From UBA1858 sp045106935 (GTDB lineage Bacteria > Pseudomonadota > Gammaproteobacteria > UBA4575), in the NCBI GenBank assembly GCA_045106935.1, contig JBGCFN010000016.1:1-64000 (forward strand): DNA of 64,000 bases, given 5' to 3'. This document shows positions 43,818 through 52,550 of the stretch, in pieces. Position 1 is the stretch's first letter, and every line of letters begins with the position of its first letter. The notes under the pieces are model-generated. The model was not told the origin of the DNA. It did not search any database and was given only the letters and a program-made list of their open reading frames with translations. Both the position numbers and the translations under genes were made by a program.

Positions 43818-44135
43818 ATGACCATTTTTCAATCTTTAGGTTTCCTACGAATTTCATTATTAGCAATAGGCTTAATCAACGTCTTTGTCAGCCCCGAGCC
43901 AGGTACATCGATCAGCCATCATGGACTAGAAGTGATACCCACTTTAGTCGCACCCGCTGCCGCACCCATTATTATTATGGTGATACTGTTTGACGCATTG
44001 ATGTCTAAAATTCGCGCAAGTGATTCTACCGGCGAAGAAAGCAAAAAATTTAAAACGATTATGTGGGTTGAACTTGCCGTGGTCATTTTTATGATGATGG
44101 CGTGGTTACCTTACTACCTCGCAATTGGTAAATAG
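43818..44135 (+). CDS. Small membrane protein of unknown function
   Basis: 105 residues with three hydrophobic segments (about 8-27, 40-62, 82-102) and a charged loop of D, S, K and E between the last two. I do not recognise a family. It starts 5 bp before the fused SpmA/SpmB-type gene, same strand, so it is most likely a partner in the same operon. Confidence 0.7.
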   Translation: MTIFQSLGFLRISLLAIGLINVFVSPEPGTSISHHGLEVIPTLVAPAAAPIIIMVILFDALMSKIRASDSTGEESKKFKTIMWVELAVVIFMMMAWLPYYLAIGK

Positions 44136-44140
44136 TCTAA

Positions 44141-45373
44141 ATGCTCGGCTGGTTTTGGTCAGGGTGCATTGTTCTTTCATTTGTTGCTTGCCTAATACAA
44201 TTAATTTTTTTCAATAATGTAGGCGTATTCTCGCAAACAATCGATGCAGTTTTTAATACTGCAAAGTTAAGTGTAGAAATAGCCATTAGTTTAATTGGCT
44301 TAATGGCAGTCTGGTTAGGCTTCTTTAAAATTGCCGAGCAGGCAGGTTTAGCTAACTTTATTGCCAAACTGCTCGCGCCTTTGTTTCGCAAATTAATGCC
44401 AGAGGTCCCCTCCAATCATCCAAGCATTGCTTCAATCACGATGAATATGGGGGCTAATGCACTGGGTTTAGACAATGCTGCTACACCACTTGGCATTAAA
44501 GCGATGAATGATTTACACAGCCTAAACAATCAAAAGGACACTTTATCGAACGCACAAATTCTCTTTCTAGTGCTTAACACTTCATCGATCACCGTGTTAC
44601 CGATTACCGTATTTTTATTCCGCGCCCAACAAGGTGCGTCACATCCGACTGAAGTTTTCATCCCTATACTAATATCAACTTTTGCATCTACCATCGTTGG
44701 ACTACTCAGCGTGGCATACGTACAAAAACTTCCCTTACTCAATAAAACCGTTCTTAGCTATTTATTAGCATTCAGTGCCATTCCGATTATTCTCGCTATG
44801 TATTTCCTGTCGCTACCCAAAGATTCAATGAGTGAGCAAGCACAATTTTTTGCTAACTTTGTTTTATTCGCCACTATTAGCTTGTTTTTAATTGCAGGAT
44901 GGCTAAAGAAAGTCGCTGTGTATGATGCATTCATCGAAGGCGCTAAACAGGGTTTTGATACAGCAATTAAGTTAATCCCTTATTTAATTGCCATGTTACT
45001 AGCTATCGCTTTATTACGTGCAAGTGGGATTTTGACTGGTTTTTTAGCATTAATAAGTACAGGTTTACATGCATTGCATATCGACACTGCATTCATAGAG
45101 GCACTGCCAACAGCCATAATGAAACCATTCAGTGGTAGTGGCGCACGCGCGGCGATGCTAGACGTCATGCAAACACAAGGGGCAGATTCGTTCCCAGCAA
45201 AAGTCGCTGCCGTTATGCAAGGCAGTACTGAAACAACATTTTATGTATTAGCCGTTTACTGTGGCGCGGTGGGTATCACCAAAATTCGATACGCTATGAC
45301 ATGCAGTTTACTTGCAGACGTCGCTGGAATAACGACAGCAATATTTATCAGCTATGCATTCTTTGCTAACTAG
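44141..45373 (+). CDS. Nucleoside-recognition (Gate) domain protein, SpmA-SpmB fusion type
   Basis: 410 residues, eight or more membrane helices, with two Gate domains in tandem. The first half resembles SpmA (A-V-W-L-G-F-F-K-I-A-E near 52 and N-M-G-A-N-A-L-G-L-D-N-A-A-T-P-L-G near 104-120); the second resembles SpmB (F-I-E-G-A-K-Q-G-F-D-T near 264, I-P-Y-L-I-A-M and the K-P-F-S-G-S-G-A-R-A-A near 329). In Bacillus the two are separate sporulation proteins; in Gram-negatives the fused form has unknown substrate. Likely a transporter or channel. Convergent with the TlpA-like gene, 5 bp apart. Confidence 0.85.
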   Translation: MLGWFWSGCIVLSFVACLIQLIFFNNVGVFSQTIDAVFNTAKLSVEIAISLIGLMAVWLGFFKIAEQAGLANFIAKLLAPLFRKLMPEVPSNHPSIASITMNMGANALGLDNAATPLGIKAMNDLHSLNNQKDTLSNAQILFLVLNTSSITVLPITVFLFRAQQGASHPTEVFIPILISTFASTIVGLLSVAYVQKLPLLNKTVLSYLLAFSAIPIILAMYFLSLPKDSMSEQAQFFANFVLFATISLFLIAGWLKKVAVYDAFIEGAKQGFDTAIKLIPYLIAMLLAIALLRASGILTGFLALISTGLHALHIDTAFIEALPTAIMKPFSGSGARAAMLDVMQTQGADSFPAKVAAVMQGSTETTFYVLAVYCGAVGITKIRYAMTCSLLADVAGITTAIFISYAFFAN

Positions 45374-45378
45374 ATAAT

Positions 45379-45924
45379 TTACTCGGCAATTAACTTAGCG
45401 ATTAGATTTTCTACTTGATGCGCTCGCTTATCGCCCTCATGAGTTTCACCAATATAAACGCCTTTAACGACACCATGCTTATCTGCCACATAGAAAGTTG
45501 GCCAATAACGATTTCTTAACGCTTTCCAATATGCGAAATCGTTATCCATCATCACTGGGTGTGTGACTTTAAATTCTTCACATTTCTCAATGACTTTTTC
45601 GCGCTCGGTTTCATGATCAAATTCAGGGGTATGGATACCAACAATAATAAAGTCATCATGACCAAATTTTTTCTCTAAGGAGTTCAGCCAAGGAATTGAT
45701 CGATAGCAATTCCAACAACCATAGGTCCAAATATCTAGCAGCACTACCTTTCCCTTTAAATCCTCAGTTTTTAAGGGGGAGGAGTTAATCCAGCGTTGTG
45801 CATCTTGTTGGGTGAATTTTGGCAATTCAAATGAAACCGATTTAGCTTGTGCATTAAAAATATAAAACACACCAAAAAATATCAATAGCGTTAGACCCAG
45901 CCATCTTTTTTTATTCACAAACAT
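45379..45924 (-). CDS. TlpA-like membrane-anchored or exported thioredoxin-fold protein
   Basis: 181 residues. N-terminal signal or anchor at about 8-27 (L-T-L-L-I-F-F-G-V-F-Y-I-F-N-A-Q-A). A redoxin domain follows: G-K-V-V-L-L-D-I-W-T-Y-G-C-W-N-C near 58-73, where C-W-N-C is the active site; F-I-I-V-G-I-H-T-P-E-F and a cis-proline region W-P-T-F-Y are also in place. Probably a periplasmic thiol reductase or cytochrome-maturation-like factor. Overlaps the upstream acuI-like gene by 10 bp. Confidence 0.88.
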   Translation of the reverse strand: MFVNKKRWLGLTLLIFFGVFYIFNAQAKSVSFELPKFTQQDAQRWINSSPLKTEDLKGKVVLLDIWTYGCWNCYRSIPWLNSLEKKFGHDDFIIVGIHTPEFDHETEREKVIEKCEEFKVTHPVMMDNDFAYWKALRNRYWPTFYVADKHGVVKGVYIGETHEGDKRAHQVENLIAKLIAE

Positions 45925-46904
45925 ACTAGTTGCCTCCCAATAGTTTTTCCATTCAGTAAATTGCTAAATGCCTCAGGCAATTGCTCTAATGCAATCTCAT
46001 CACTACATACCTGGTCAAAGTTTCCCGGAAGAAGTTCACCCCCTAATCGATTCCAAACTTGCTTGCGCAATGCTTGTGGGCAGGCTGCCGAAGTCACACC
46101 TAGGAGAGAAACACCTCTAAGAATAAATGGCATAGTCGAAGTATTCATAGCAACGCCACCCGCCATACCGATACTGACAATATTCCCCCAAGGTTTGAGA
46201 CTTTTTGTTAGCCAAGCCAGCGTCTCTCCACCAAGGTTATCAATAGCGCCAGCCCAGCGCCCCTTATGCATACTCGCACTATCAATCTTAACTTCACTAT
46301 TATCTATAATCTTGTTTGCGCCTAGTGAATATAAATAATCATGCTGATCTGCTTTACGCGTCATGGCGACCACCTCAAACCCAAGCTGGCTTAGCAATTG
46401 CACCGCAAAACTGCCCACACCACCTGTTGCACCAGTCACCAGGACAGGACCTTGCTCTGGAGCCTGATGATTATCTTGCATTCGTTGAATCGCTAGCGCT
46501 GCTGTGAAGCCCGCTGTGCCTATAATCATAGATGTTTTTGAGTTCAAACCCGTAGGCATTGGCACAACCCAATCTGCAGGTACACGTGCATACTGGCTAT
46601 AACCACCATCATGCACTTCACTTAAGCCACTACCGTTAACTAAAACAGATTGACCAGTTTTAAACTGATCACTTTCAGATGAAACAACAACCCCGGCTAA
46701 ATCAATGCCGCCATTGAGAGGAGACTTGCGTAAAATCTTACCTTGACCGCTACCTGCCAATGCATCCTTATAATTCACACCGGAATACTCGACACGAATA
46801 ACAACATCACCAGGAGACAAATCATCTAATGTTAAGGATTCAACTCCTGCTCGTTCAAAATTATTTTCTGCATAAATGCGAAAAGCTTTAAACGACTCTT
46901 TCAT
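45915..46904 (-). CDS. acuI: Acrylyl-CoA reductase AcuI-type quinone oxidoreductase (YhdH family)
   Basis: 329 residues, zinc-free medium-chain dehydrogenase. N-terminal V-I-R-V-E-Y-S-G-V-N-Y-K-D-A-L-A near 34-49 and the NADPH loop V-T-G-A-T-G-G-V-G near 153-161; G-T-A-G-F-T-A-A near 128 is the YhdH signature. E. coli YhdH and AcuI reduce acryloyl-CoA to propanoyl-CoA, in some bacteria to detoxify acrylate from DMSP breakdown. Placed 5 bp after purK and 10 bp overlapping the TlpA-like gene; linkage to purine genes is unexplained. Confidence 0.9.
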   Translation of the reverse strand: MKESFKAFRIYAENNFERAGVESLTLDDLSPGDVVIRVEYSGVNYKDALAGSGQGKILRKSPLNGGIDLAGVVVSSESDQFKTGQSVLVNGSGLSEVHDGGYSQYARVPADWVVPMPTGLNSKTSMIIGTAGFTAALAIQRMQDNHQAPEQGPVLVTGATGGVGSFAVQLLSQLGFEVVAMTRKADQHDYLYSLGANKIIDNSEVKIDSASMHKGRWAGAIDNLGGETLAWLTKSLKPWGNIVSIGMAGGVAMNTSTMPFILRGVSLLGVTSAACPQALRKQVWNRLGGELLPGNFDQVCSDEIALEQLPEAFSNLLNGKTIGRQLVCL

Positions 46905-46909
46905 GATAA

Positions 46910-48037
46910 CTATTCTTCCATCATTTTTTTATAGACACGTTGAGCATGTTTGTTTGCATCAATCACATTATCAGCCAAGACATTAAAGTGTCCCATTTTG
47001 CGGCCAGGCTTCGCTCCCCGCTTTCCATACAAATGCACTTTTACATTCACGTCATCAAATAATGTCTTGGAAGGAAATATCTCATGCTTCCAAGCATCAC
47101 CCAAAATATTTACCATTGCCACGGCACAATGATTTTGTGTGTCTGCTGGCGTCCAGCCACAAATCATTCTGACTTGTTGTTCAAATTGAGAAATATGACA
47201 AGCGTCCATTGAGTAATGCCCACTATTGTGGACACGCGGTGCAATCTCATTCACTAACAATTGATCATCCTGATCAACAAAAAACTCCACTGTCATAATG
47301 CCAACATAATCAAGCTGCTCAGCTATGCGTTGCGAAATCTCACAAGCATATGTTTGTATTTCTGAAGAAATATTCGCTGGGACACTACTGATATGCAAAA
47401 TACCATTTTTATGTTCATTTCTCGCAATTGGGAAAAAACAAACTTCACCTTGCTGATTACGACCAATAACTACAGAAATTTCCAATTGCAAGTTAATACG
47501 TTCTTCTAATATACAAGGAGTCTCACCAAATGTATTAAACGCCTGAATTGCCTGTTGAACATCAAAAACGACTTGCTGCCCTTTGCCATCATAACCAAAT
47601 TCAGCGGTTTTTATGATGCATGGCCAGTTCATATGAGCCGAGTTATTTAGATCGGCCTCAGAATTAACCTCTATAAACTTTGACGTAGGAACACCCAAGT
47701 CATTAACAAATGTTTTTTCGCGAATGCGGTTTTGCGCCACATACACCGCATCAGGATTGGGACAAACTCGACAATAATCTTGCAAATACTTCAATGTACT
47801 CGCGGGAATGTTTTCAAATTCTGTTGTGACAACAGAGCATCCTTTACCGAACTCAGCCAATGCATCGTAGTCATCATACTCAGCTCTAATATGCCGACAC
47901 GCCACATCACCAGCTGGGCTGTGTTCATTGGGATCAAACACCCACACTTTATAGCCCATTTGTGCCGCCGCTAAAGCAAACATTCTGCCTAGCTGACCGC
48001 CGCCAAGCATGCCAAGAATTGAATCGGGTTCAATCAT
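46910..48037 (-). CDS. purK: N5-carboxyaminoimidazole ribonucleotide synthase
   Basis: 375 residues, ATP-grasp. Opens with I-L-G-M-L-G-G-G-Q-L-G-R-M near 7-19; I-K-T-A-E-F-G-Y-D-G-K-G-Q near 144-156 binds ATP; E-I-A-P-R-V-H-N-S-G-H-Y near 265-276 is the family signature. Makes N5-CAIR from AIR for PurE. Follows purE by 8 bp. Confidence 0.97.
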   Translation of the reverse strand: MIEPDSILGMLGGGQLGRMFALAAAQMGYKVWVFDPNEHSPAGDVACRHIRAEYDDYDALAEFGKGCSVVTTEFENIPASTLKYLQDYCRVCPNPDAVYVAQNRIREKTFVNDLGVPTSKFIEVNSEADLNNSAHMNWPCIIKTAEFGYDGKGQQVVFDVQQAIQAFNTFGETPCILEERINLQLEISVVIGRNQQGEVCFFPIARNEHKNGILHISSVPANISSEIQTYACEISQRIAEQLDYVGIMTVEFFVDQDDQLLVNEIAPRVHNSGHYSMDACHISQFEQQVRMICGWTPADTQNHCAVAMVNILGDAWKHEIFPSKTLFDDVNVKVHLYGKRGAKPGRKMGHFNVLADNVIDANKHAQRVYKKMMEE

Positions 48038-48045
48038 GAGAAGAA

Positions 48046-48531
48046 CTACTGAGGGGGGAGCACTTTTGCAAGTACTTGGTCACGCTGATTATCACGAAAT
48101 GCACTTAGTTTATCCGCTAGCGCTTGATCATTATTAGCCAGCATTGAAATTGCGAATAAAGCTGCATTCGCAGCACCTGCCTCACCAATTGCAAATGTGG
48201 CCACCGGGATGCCTTTAGGCATTTGCACAATAGACAGGAGTGAATCCTGTCCTTGCAAATATTTACTTTGTACGGGAACACCCAATACAGGCACAGTACT
48301 AATGGCTGCTGCCATCCCCGGCAAATGAGCCGCACCGCCAGCACCGGCAATGATGCATTCTAATCCACGCTCTTTTGCACCACTAACATAATCATAGAGA
48401 TACTGAGGCGTCCTATGCGCAGACACTACTTTACACTCATGGTCTACACCAAACTCTTTTAAGACATTGGCAGCATTTTCCATGACTTTCCAGTCACTAT
48501 CGCTACCCATGATGATTCCAACTTTAGCCAT
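48046..48531 (-). CDS. purE: N5-CAIR mutase PurE
   Basis: 161 residues, class I. The opening G-I-I-M-G-S-D-S-D-W is the nucleotide loop; V-S-A-H-R-T-P near 39-45 carries the catalytic histidine, and G-A-G-G-A-A-H-L-P-G-M near 73-83 the second signature. purEK operon, divergent from purC with 145 bp between; no obvious PurR-type palindrome in that gap. Confidence 0.97.
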   Translation of the reverse strand: MAKVGIIMGSDSDWKVMENAANVLKEFGVDHECKVVSAHRTPQYLYDYVSGAKERGLECIIAGAGGAAHLPGMAAAISTVPVLGVPVQSKYLQGQDSLLSIVQMPKGIPVATFAIGEAGAANAALFAISMLANNDQALADKLSAFRDNQRDQVLAKVLPPQ

Positions 48532-48676
48532 TGATTATGCAGTCTCGCTGAGAAAAAACGCGCATTTTCCTCTTTTTGCTCGGTGAACGCCAGTAAAATT
48601 AGCCGTAAAATACAAATCATGAGTAGGCATTTGTTGCCTTTCGCACTACAATTCGCGTCTTTTTCCAGGATAAACC

Positions 48677-49564
48677 ATGTCTGATCCGGTCTTTGAAACA
48701 AAATTCACCTCTCTCCCTTTACTACATAAAGGTAAAGTTCGAGATATCTATGAAGTTGATGCTAACCATATGCTGGTTATTGCCACTGATAGGATTTCTG
48801 CATTTGACGTGATTATGCCTGAGCCAATCCCTAATAAAGGCGCCTTACTGACTCAAGTTTCTAATTTTTGGTTTGATCGTTTTAGTGACCTAATCCCTAA
48901 CCAAGTTAGCTCAATGACATTAGAAGATTTAAATCTAACAGATGAAGAAATGAATCAGGCGACTGGCCGATCCGTGGTGGTAAAGCGGTTAGATGCATTA
49001 CCCATTGAAGCTATTGTGAGAGGTTACTTAATCGGTTCGGGGTGGAAAGAATACCAATCTAATCAATCTGTTTGTGGAATCCCTCTTCCCGCAGATATTC
49101 CACTCGCAGGCAAATTGCCTAGCACTTTATTTACCCCTTCAACCAAAGCTGCTGCTGGTGAACATGATGAGAATATTTCTTTTGAAGAAACGGTGGCACT
49201 TGTTGGAGTGGACATTGCTAAACAAGTACGCGATATCAGTATTTCACTTTACGAAAATGCAGCAGCTTATGCCTTAAGCAAAGGTATTATAATTGCTGAT
49301 ACTAAATTTGAGTTTGGGCTTGATGAAAAAGGCAATTTAACATTGATTGATGAAGTGCTAACTCCAGACTCCTCACGCTTTTGGCCGGCGGACACTTATG
49401 TGCCTGGACAAAATCCTAGCAGCTTTGATAAACAATACATTCGTGATTATTTAGAAACGCTGGATTGGAACAAAAAAGCACCTGGCCCAGCTCTTCCGGA
49501 TGTCATTGTTAAAAACACCCAAGCAAAATATCAAGAAGCTGCCGATAAATTATTGTCTAAATAA
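48677..49564 (+). CDS. purC: SAICAR synthase PurC, long (about 295 residues) form
   Basis: Joins CAIR and aspartate in purine synthesis. 295 residues, the longer type found in yeast and some bacteria, against 237 in E. coli. L-L-H-K-G-K-V-R-D-I-Y near 14-24, D-R-I-S-A-F-D near 39-45, V-R-G-Y-L-I-G-S-G-W near 114-123 and L-I-D-E-V-L-T-P-D-S-S-R-F near 220-232 are typical. Its stop shares a base with the start of the NYN gene (TAATG). Confidence 0.96.
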   Translation: MSDPVFETKFTSLPLLHKGKVRDIYEVDANHMLVIATDRISAFDVIMPEPIPNKGALLTQVSNFWFDRFSDLIPNQVSSMTLEDLNLTDEEMNQATGRSVVVKRLDALPIEAIVRGYLIGSGWKEYQSNQSVCGIPLPADIPLAGKLPSTLFTPSTKAAAGEHDENISFEETVALVGVDIAKQVRDISISLYENAAAYALSKGIIIADTKFEFGLDEKGNLTLIDEVLTPDSSRFWPADTYVPGQNPSSFDKQYIRDYLETLDWNKKAPGPALPDVIVKNTQAKYQEAADKLLSK

Positions 49565-50043
49565 TGCTTGTGAAAAAAATTGCTGTCTTTGCAGACGTCC
49601 AAAATATTTACTACACAACACGCGATGCTTATCAACGACAATTCAACTATCGTGCATTATGGAAGATTATTTCTGCGCAAGGTGAAATTGTTTCTGCTTA
49701 TGCATACGCCATTGACCGCAATGACAGCAAGCAAAAGAATTTTCAAAATACGTTAGAACAAATTGGTTTTACTATAAAACTTAAACCTTATATACAACGC
49801 AGCGATGGCTCCTCAAAAGGTGATTGGGATGTTGGCATTGCTATCGATGTGATGGATTGCGCTAAAAATGTTGACTGCGTGATTTTGTTATCAGGCGATG
49901 GTGATTTTGATTTATTATTAGATAGAATTAAAAACAACTATTCTGTCGACACAGAAGTATATGGCGTCCCATCACTCACGGCTAACTCTCTGATAAACGC
50001 TGCCAATGTATTTCACCCCATTGAAAACCATCTACTTTTGTAG
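49564..50043 (+). CDS. NYN domain (LabA/DUF88, PIN-like) protein
   Basis: 159 residues, one NYN domain. Acidic metal sites: V-F-A-D-V-Q-N at 6-12, G-D-W-D-V-G-I-A-I-D near 82-91, and L-L-S-G-D-G-D-F-D near 102-110, which line a nuclease-like centre. Likely a single-strand RNase, on family grounds (human MARF1, cyanobacterial LabA, E. coli YaiJ-like). Translation is coupled to purC. Whether it acts in purine control or is simply co-expressed is unknown. Confidence 0.92.
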   Translation: MLVKKIAVFADVQNIYYTTRDAYQRQFNYRALWKIISAQGEIVSAYAYAIDRNDSKQKNFQNTLEQIGFTIKLKPYIQRSDGSSKGDWDVGIAIDVMDCAKNVDCVILLSGDGDFDLLLDRIKNNYSVDTEVYGVPSLTANSLINAANVFHPIENHLLL

Positions 50044-50141
50044 CACACACCCCAAATGATCCATGCAACACACATAACAAAGCGGTACACTACGCATCCT
50101 TTCTGGTATGCCCGCATTTACTTAACCAGATTTTAAAATTT

Positions 50142-50190
50142 TGGACCACCCGCTTGTTCCTCGACAAGCCTCAGCGTTTCGCGCAGTCCA
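50142..50190 (+). promoter_or_regulatory. Structured leader of deaD, possible three-stem element
   Basis: The 167 bp before deaD (50044-50209) hold arms TGGAC (50142-50146) and GTCCA (50186-50190) enclosing a perfect hairpin GCTTGT/ACAAGC (50152-50169) and a small GCG/CGC stem. Cold-shock RNA helicase genes often have long regulated 5' leaders. No known riboswitch motif is seen. Confidence 0.35.
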
Positions 50191-50209
50191 CTTTATATAG
50201 GTACACCAA

Positions 50210-52018
50210 ATGACTACCGGAACTGCCACCCAATTTAGCCAGCTCGATTTAAAAAAATCGATTGTTAAGGTGTTAAACGATATTGGTTACGAAACACCTT
50301 CACCAATTCAAGCACAAACTATTCCCTTACTATTAGAAGGCAAGGATGTGCTTGGCCAAGCACAAACAGGGACGGGTAAAACAGCTGCTTTCGCGCTACC
50401 ACTACTTTCAAACCTTGATATAAAACAAAAAGATCCTCAAGTATTGGTGCTAGCACCAACCCGAGAACTTGCCATTCAAGTCGCCGAAGCATTTCAAAAA
50501 TACGCGTCGGGCTTAAAAGGATTCCATGTTTTACCAATTTACGGTGGACAGGATTATCGTGGCCAGATTCGTGGTTTACAACGTGGCGTGCATGTTGTTG
50601 TTGGCACACCAGGCCGGGTGATGGACCATATGCGTCGAGGCACATTAACGCTTGATAACCTCAGCGCACTTGTTTTGGATGAAGCTGATGAAATGTTACG
50701 CATGGGATTCATAGATGATGTCGAGTGGATACTAGAACAAACACCTTCTGACAGACAGATCGCATTATTTTCTGCGACCATGCCACAACAAATTCGACGT
50801 ATTGCGACCAAGTATTTAAATGATCCAGAACAAGTCACCATTAAAGATAAAACTGCTACCGCAGAAAATATTCGCCAACGCTACTGGCCAGTAAGCGGCT
50901 TACACAAACTGGATGCATTAACCAGAATTCTTGAAGCAGAAGAGTTTGATGGCATGCTTATATTTGTACGCACTAAAACTGCCACAGTTGAGTTGGCTGA
51001 GAAGCTTGAAGCGCGCGGTTATTCCACATCAGCATTGAATGGTGATATTGCTCAGAACCAACGTGAGCGAACCGTCCAACAATTAAAAAATGGCAAGATA
51101 GACATTCTTGTCGCAACCGATGTTGCTGCACGTGGATTAGACGTCAATCGTATTAGTCATGTTGTGAACTATGACATCCCTTATGACACAGAGGCTTATA
51201 TTCATCGCATCGGCAGAACCGGAAGAGCAGGAAGAACGGGGGATGCTATTTTATTTGTTGCGCCCAGAGAAAAACGTTTATTGGGTGCAATAGAAAAAGC
51301 CACGCGCAAGAAAATCGACATCATGGAGTTACCTTCCACCGAAATTATTAACAATAAACGCATCGCAAACTTTAAACAAAAAATTAGTGACACGCTGGCT
51401 AATGAAGATTTATCTTTCTTTACTCAACTAGTCGAACAGTTTCAACAAGAACATAATATACCTGCAGTTGATATTGGCGCCGCCTTAGCTAAATTATTAC
51501 AAGGTGATACACCACTACTTCTAAAGCATAAGCCACAAAGAAAAAATGATCGCAAATCAGAACGCGGCCAAATCAAAGATGAACAACAACGAAAGCGTCC
51601 GCGCAAAGATGGACAAGAAAAAGCACGTGATTCGCATGGCAAATCTAACGTCAAAATGAACAAGCCAGAAGAAGGTCAACAACGTTACCGCATAGAAGTT
51701 GGTCATGATCATGATGTAAAACCTGGCAATATTGTTGGTGCAATTGCTAGTGAAGCTGGTTTAGATGGAAAATATATTGGTCATATTAAAATCTTCGATG
51801 ATCATAGCTTGGTAGATTTACCCGAAGGCATGCCTAAAGAAATCTTCAAAGATTTGAAAAAAACTCGCGTCGCAGGTGTTCCTATCAACATATCAGTGGT
51901 AACTGATGAGCACACCGAAAGAAAAACCTTACGCGCTAAGCCTGGCAAGAAGAAACGCGCTAGAAATGAGGCTAAACCTAAAAAACGCAAACAAAAAAAT
52001 AGGAAGGGTACTCCTTAG
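50210..52018 (+). CDS. deaD: DEAD-box RNA helicase DeaD (CsdA)
   Basis: 602 residues. Helicase motifs: Q motif (F-S-Q-L-D-L) near 9, A-Q-T-G-T-G-K-T at about 49-56, P-T-R-E-L-A near 85, T-P-G-R near 131, D-E-A-D at about 154-157, S-A-T near 185, and H-R-I-G-R-T-G-R near 330. A C-terminal DbpA-type RNA-binding domain (R-Y-R-I-E-V-G near 491, G-A-I-A-S-E-A-G-L near 510) is followed by a very basic K/R tail. Remodels structured RNA and ribosome assembly intermediates in the cold. Convergent with the FKBP gene. Confidence 0.95.
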   Translation: MTTGTATQFSQLDLKKSIVKVLNDIGYETPSPIQAQTIPLLLEGKDVLGQAQTGTGKTAAFALPLLSNLDIKQKDPQVLVLAPTRELAIQVAEAFQKYASGLKGFHVLPIYGGQDYRGQIRGLQRGVHVVVGTPGRVMDHMRRGTLTLDNLSALVLDEADEMLRMGFIDDVEWILEQTPSDRQIALFSATMPQQIRRIATKYLNDPEQVTIKDKTATAENIRQRYWPVSGLHKLDALTRILEAEEFDGMLIFVRTKTATVELAEKLEARGYSTSALNGDIAQNQRERTVQQLKNGKIDILVATDVAARGLDVNRISHVVNYDIPYDTEAYIHRIGRTGRAGRTGDAILFVAPREKRLLGAIEKATRKKIDIMELPSTEIINNKRIANFKQKISDTLANEDLSFFTQLVEQFQQEHNIPAVDIGAALAKLLQGDTPLLLKHKPQRKNDRKSERGQIKDEQQRKRPRKDGQEKARDSHGKSNVKMNKPEEGQQRYRIEVGHDHDVKPGNIVGAIASEAGLDGKYIGHIKIFDDHSLVDLPEGMPKEIFKDLKKTRVAGVPINISVVTDEHTERKTLRAKPGKKKRARNEAKPKKRKQKNRKGTP

Positions 52019-52050
52019 AATGCGCTTCCTATATATTGATACACTGAACT

Positions 52051-52521
52051 TTAGTGCACGTGACCGTGTGAGATTTCTTCTTCAGTGGCATCTCTCACGC
52101 TAACAATTTTTACATCGAAATTTAACGTCACACCTGCCAGCGGATGATTTCCATCAACTGTCACCTGGTCACCTTCAACTTTTGAAATCACGACACGTTG
52201 CACTTCACCATTCGGACCCTGTGCTTCGAACGACATCCCAGCTTCTAAAGTATCTACACCCTGAAAGGCGGCTTTATCTACAACCTGCATAAGTTCAGGG
52301 ACAACTTCGCCATAGCCTTCAGCAGGCGCTACTTCCACTTTCATAGTGTCATCAACAACTTTTCCTACTAACGCTTTTTCCAAGCCAGGAATAATATTTC
52401 CAGCACCATGCAAATAAGATAAAGGTTCTGCACCTTCTGAACTATCTAGCACTTTTCCATCACTGTCAGTCAGCGTGTAATGCATGCTAACCACCATCTT
52501 ATCTCCAATCATTAAAGACAT
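52051..52521 (-). CDS. FKBP-type peptidyl-prolyl isomerase (SlyD/FkpB-like)
   Basis: 156 residues. FKBP fold with Y-T-L-T-D-S-D-G-K-V-L-D near 16-27, L-H-G-A-G-N-I-I-P-G-L-E near 43-54, then the insert-in-flap chaperone domain (V-A-P-A-E-G-Y-G-E-V near 73). It ends H-G-H-V-H, a short relic of the metal-binding histidine tail of SlyD. Cytosolic foldase and perhaps a nickel-handling factor. aqpZ lies 29 bp upstream. Confidence 0.93.
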   Translation of the reverse strand: MSLMIGDKMVVSMHYTLTDSDGKVLDSSEGAEPLSYLHGAGNIIPGLEKALVGKVVDDTMKVEVAPAEGYGEVVPELMQVVDKAAFQGVDTLEAGMSFEAQGPNGEVQRVVISKVEGDQVTVDGNHPLAGVTLNFDVKIVSVRDATEEEISHGHVH

Positions 52522-52550
52522 AATTTCTCCGTAAATACTATTTAAAAATT

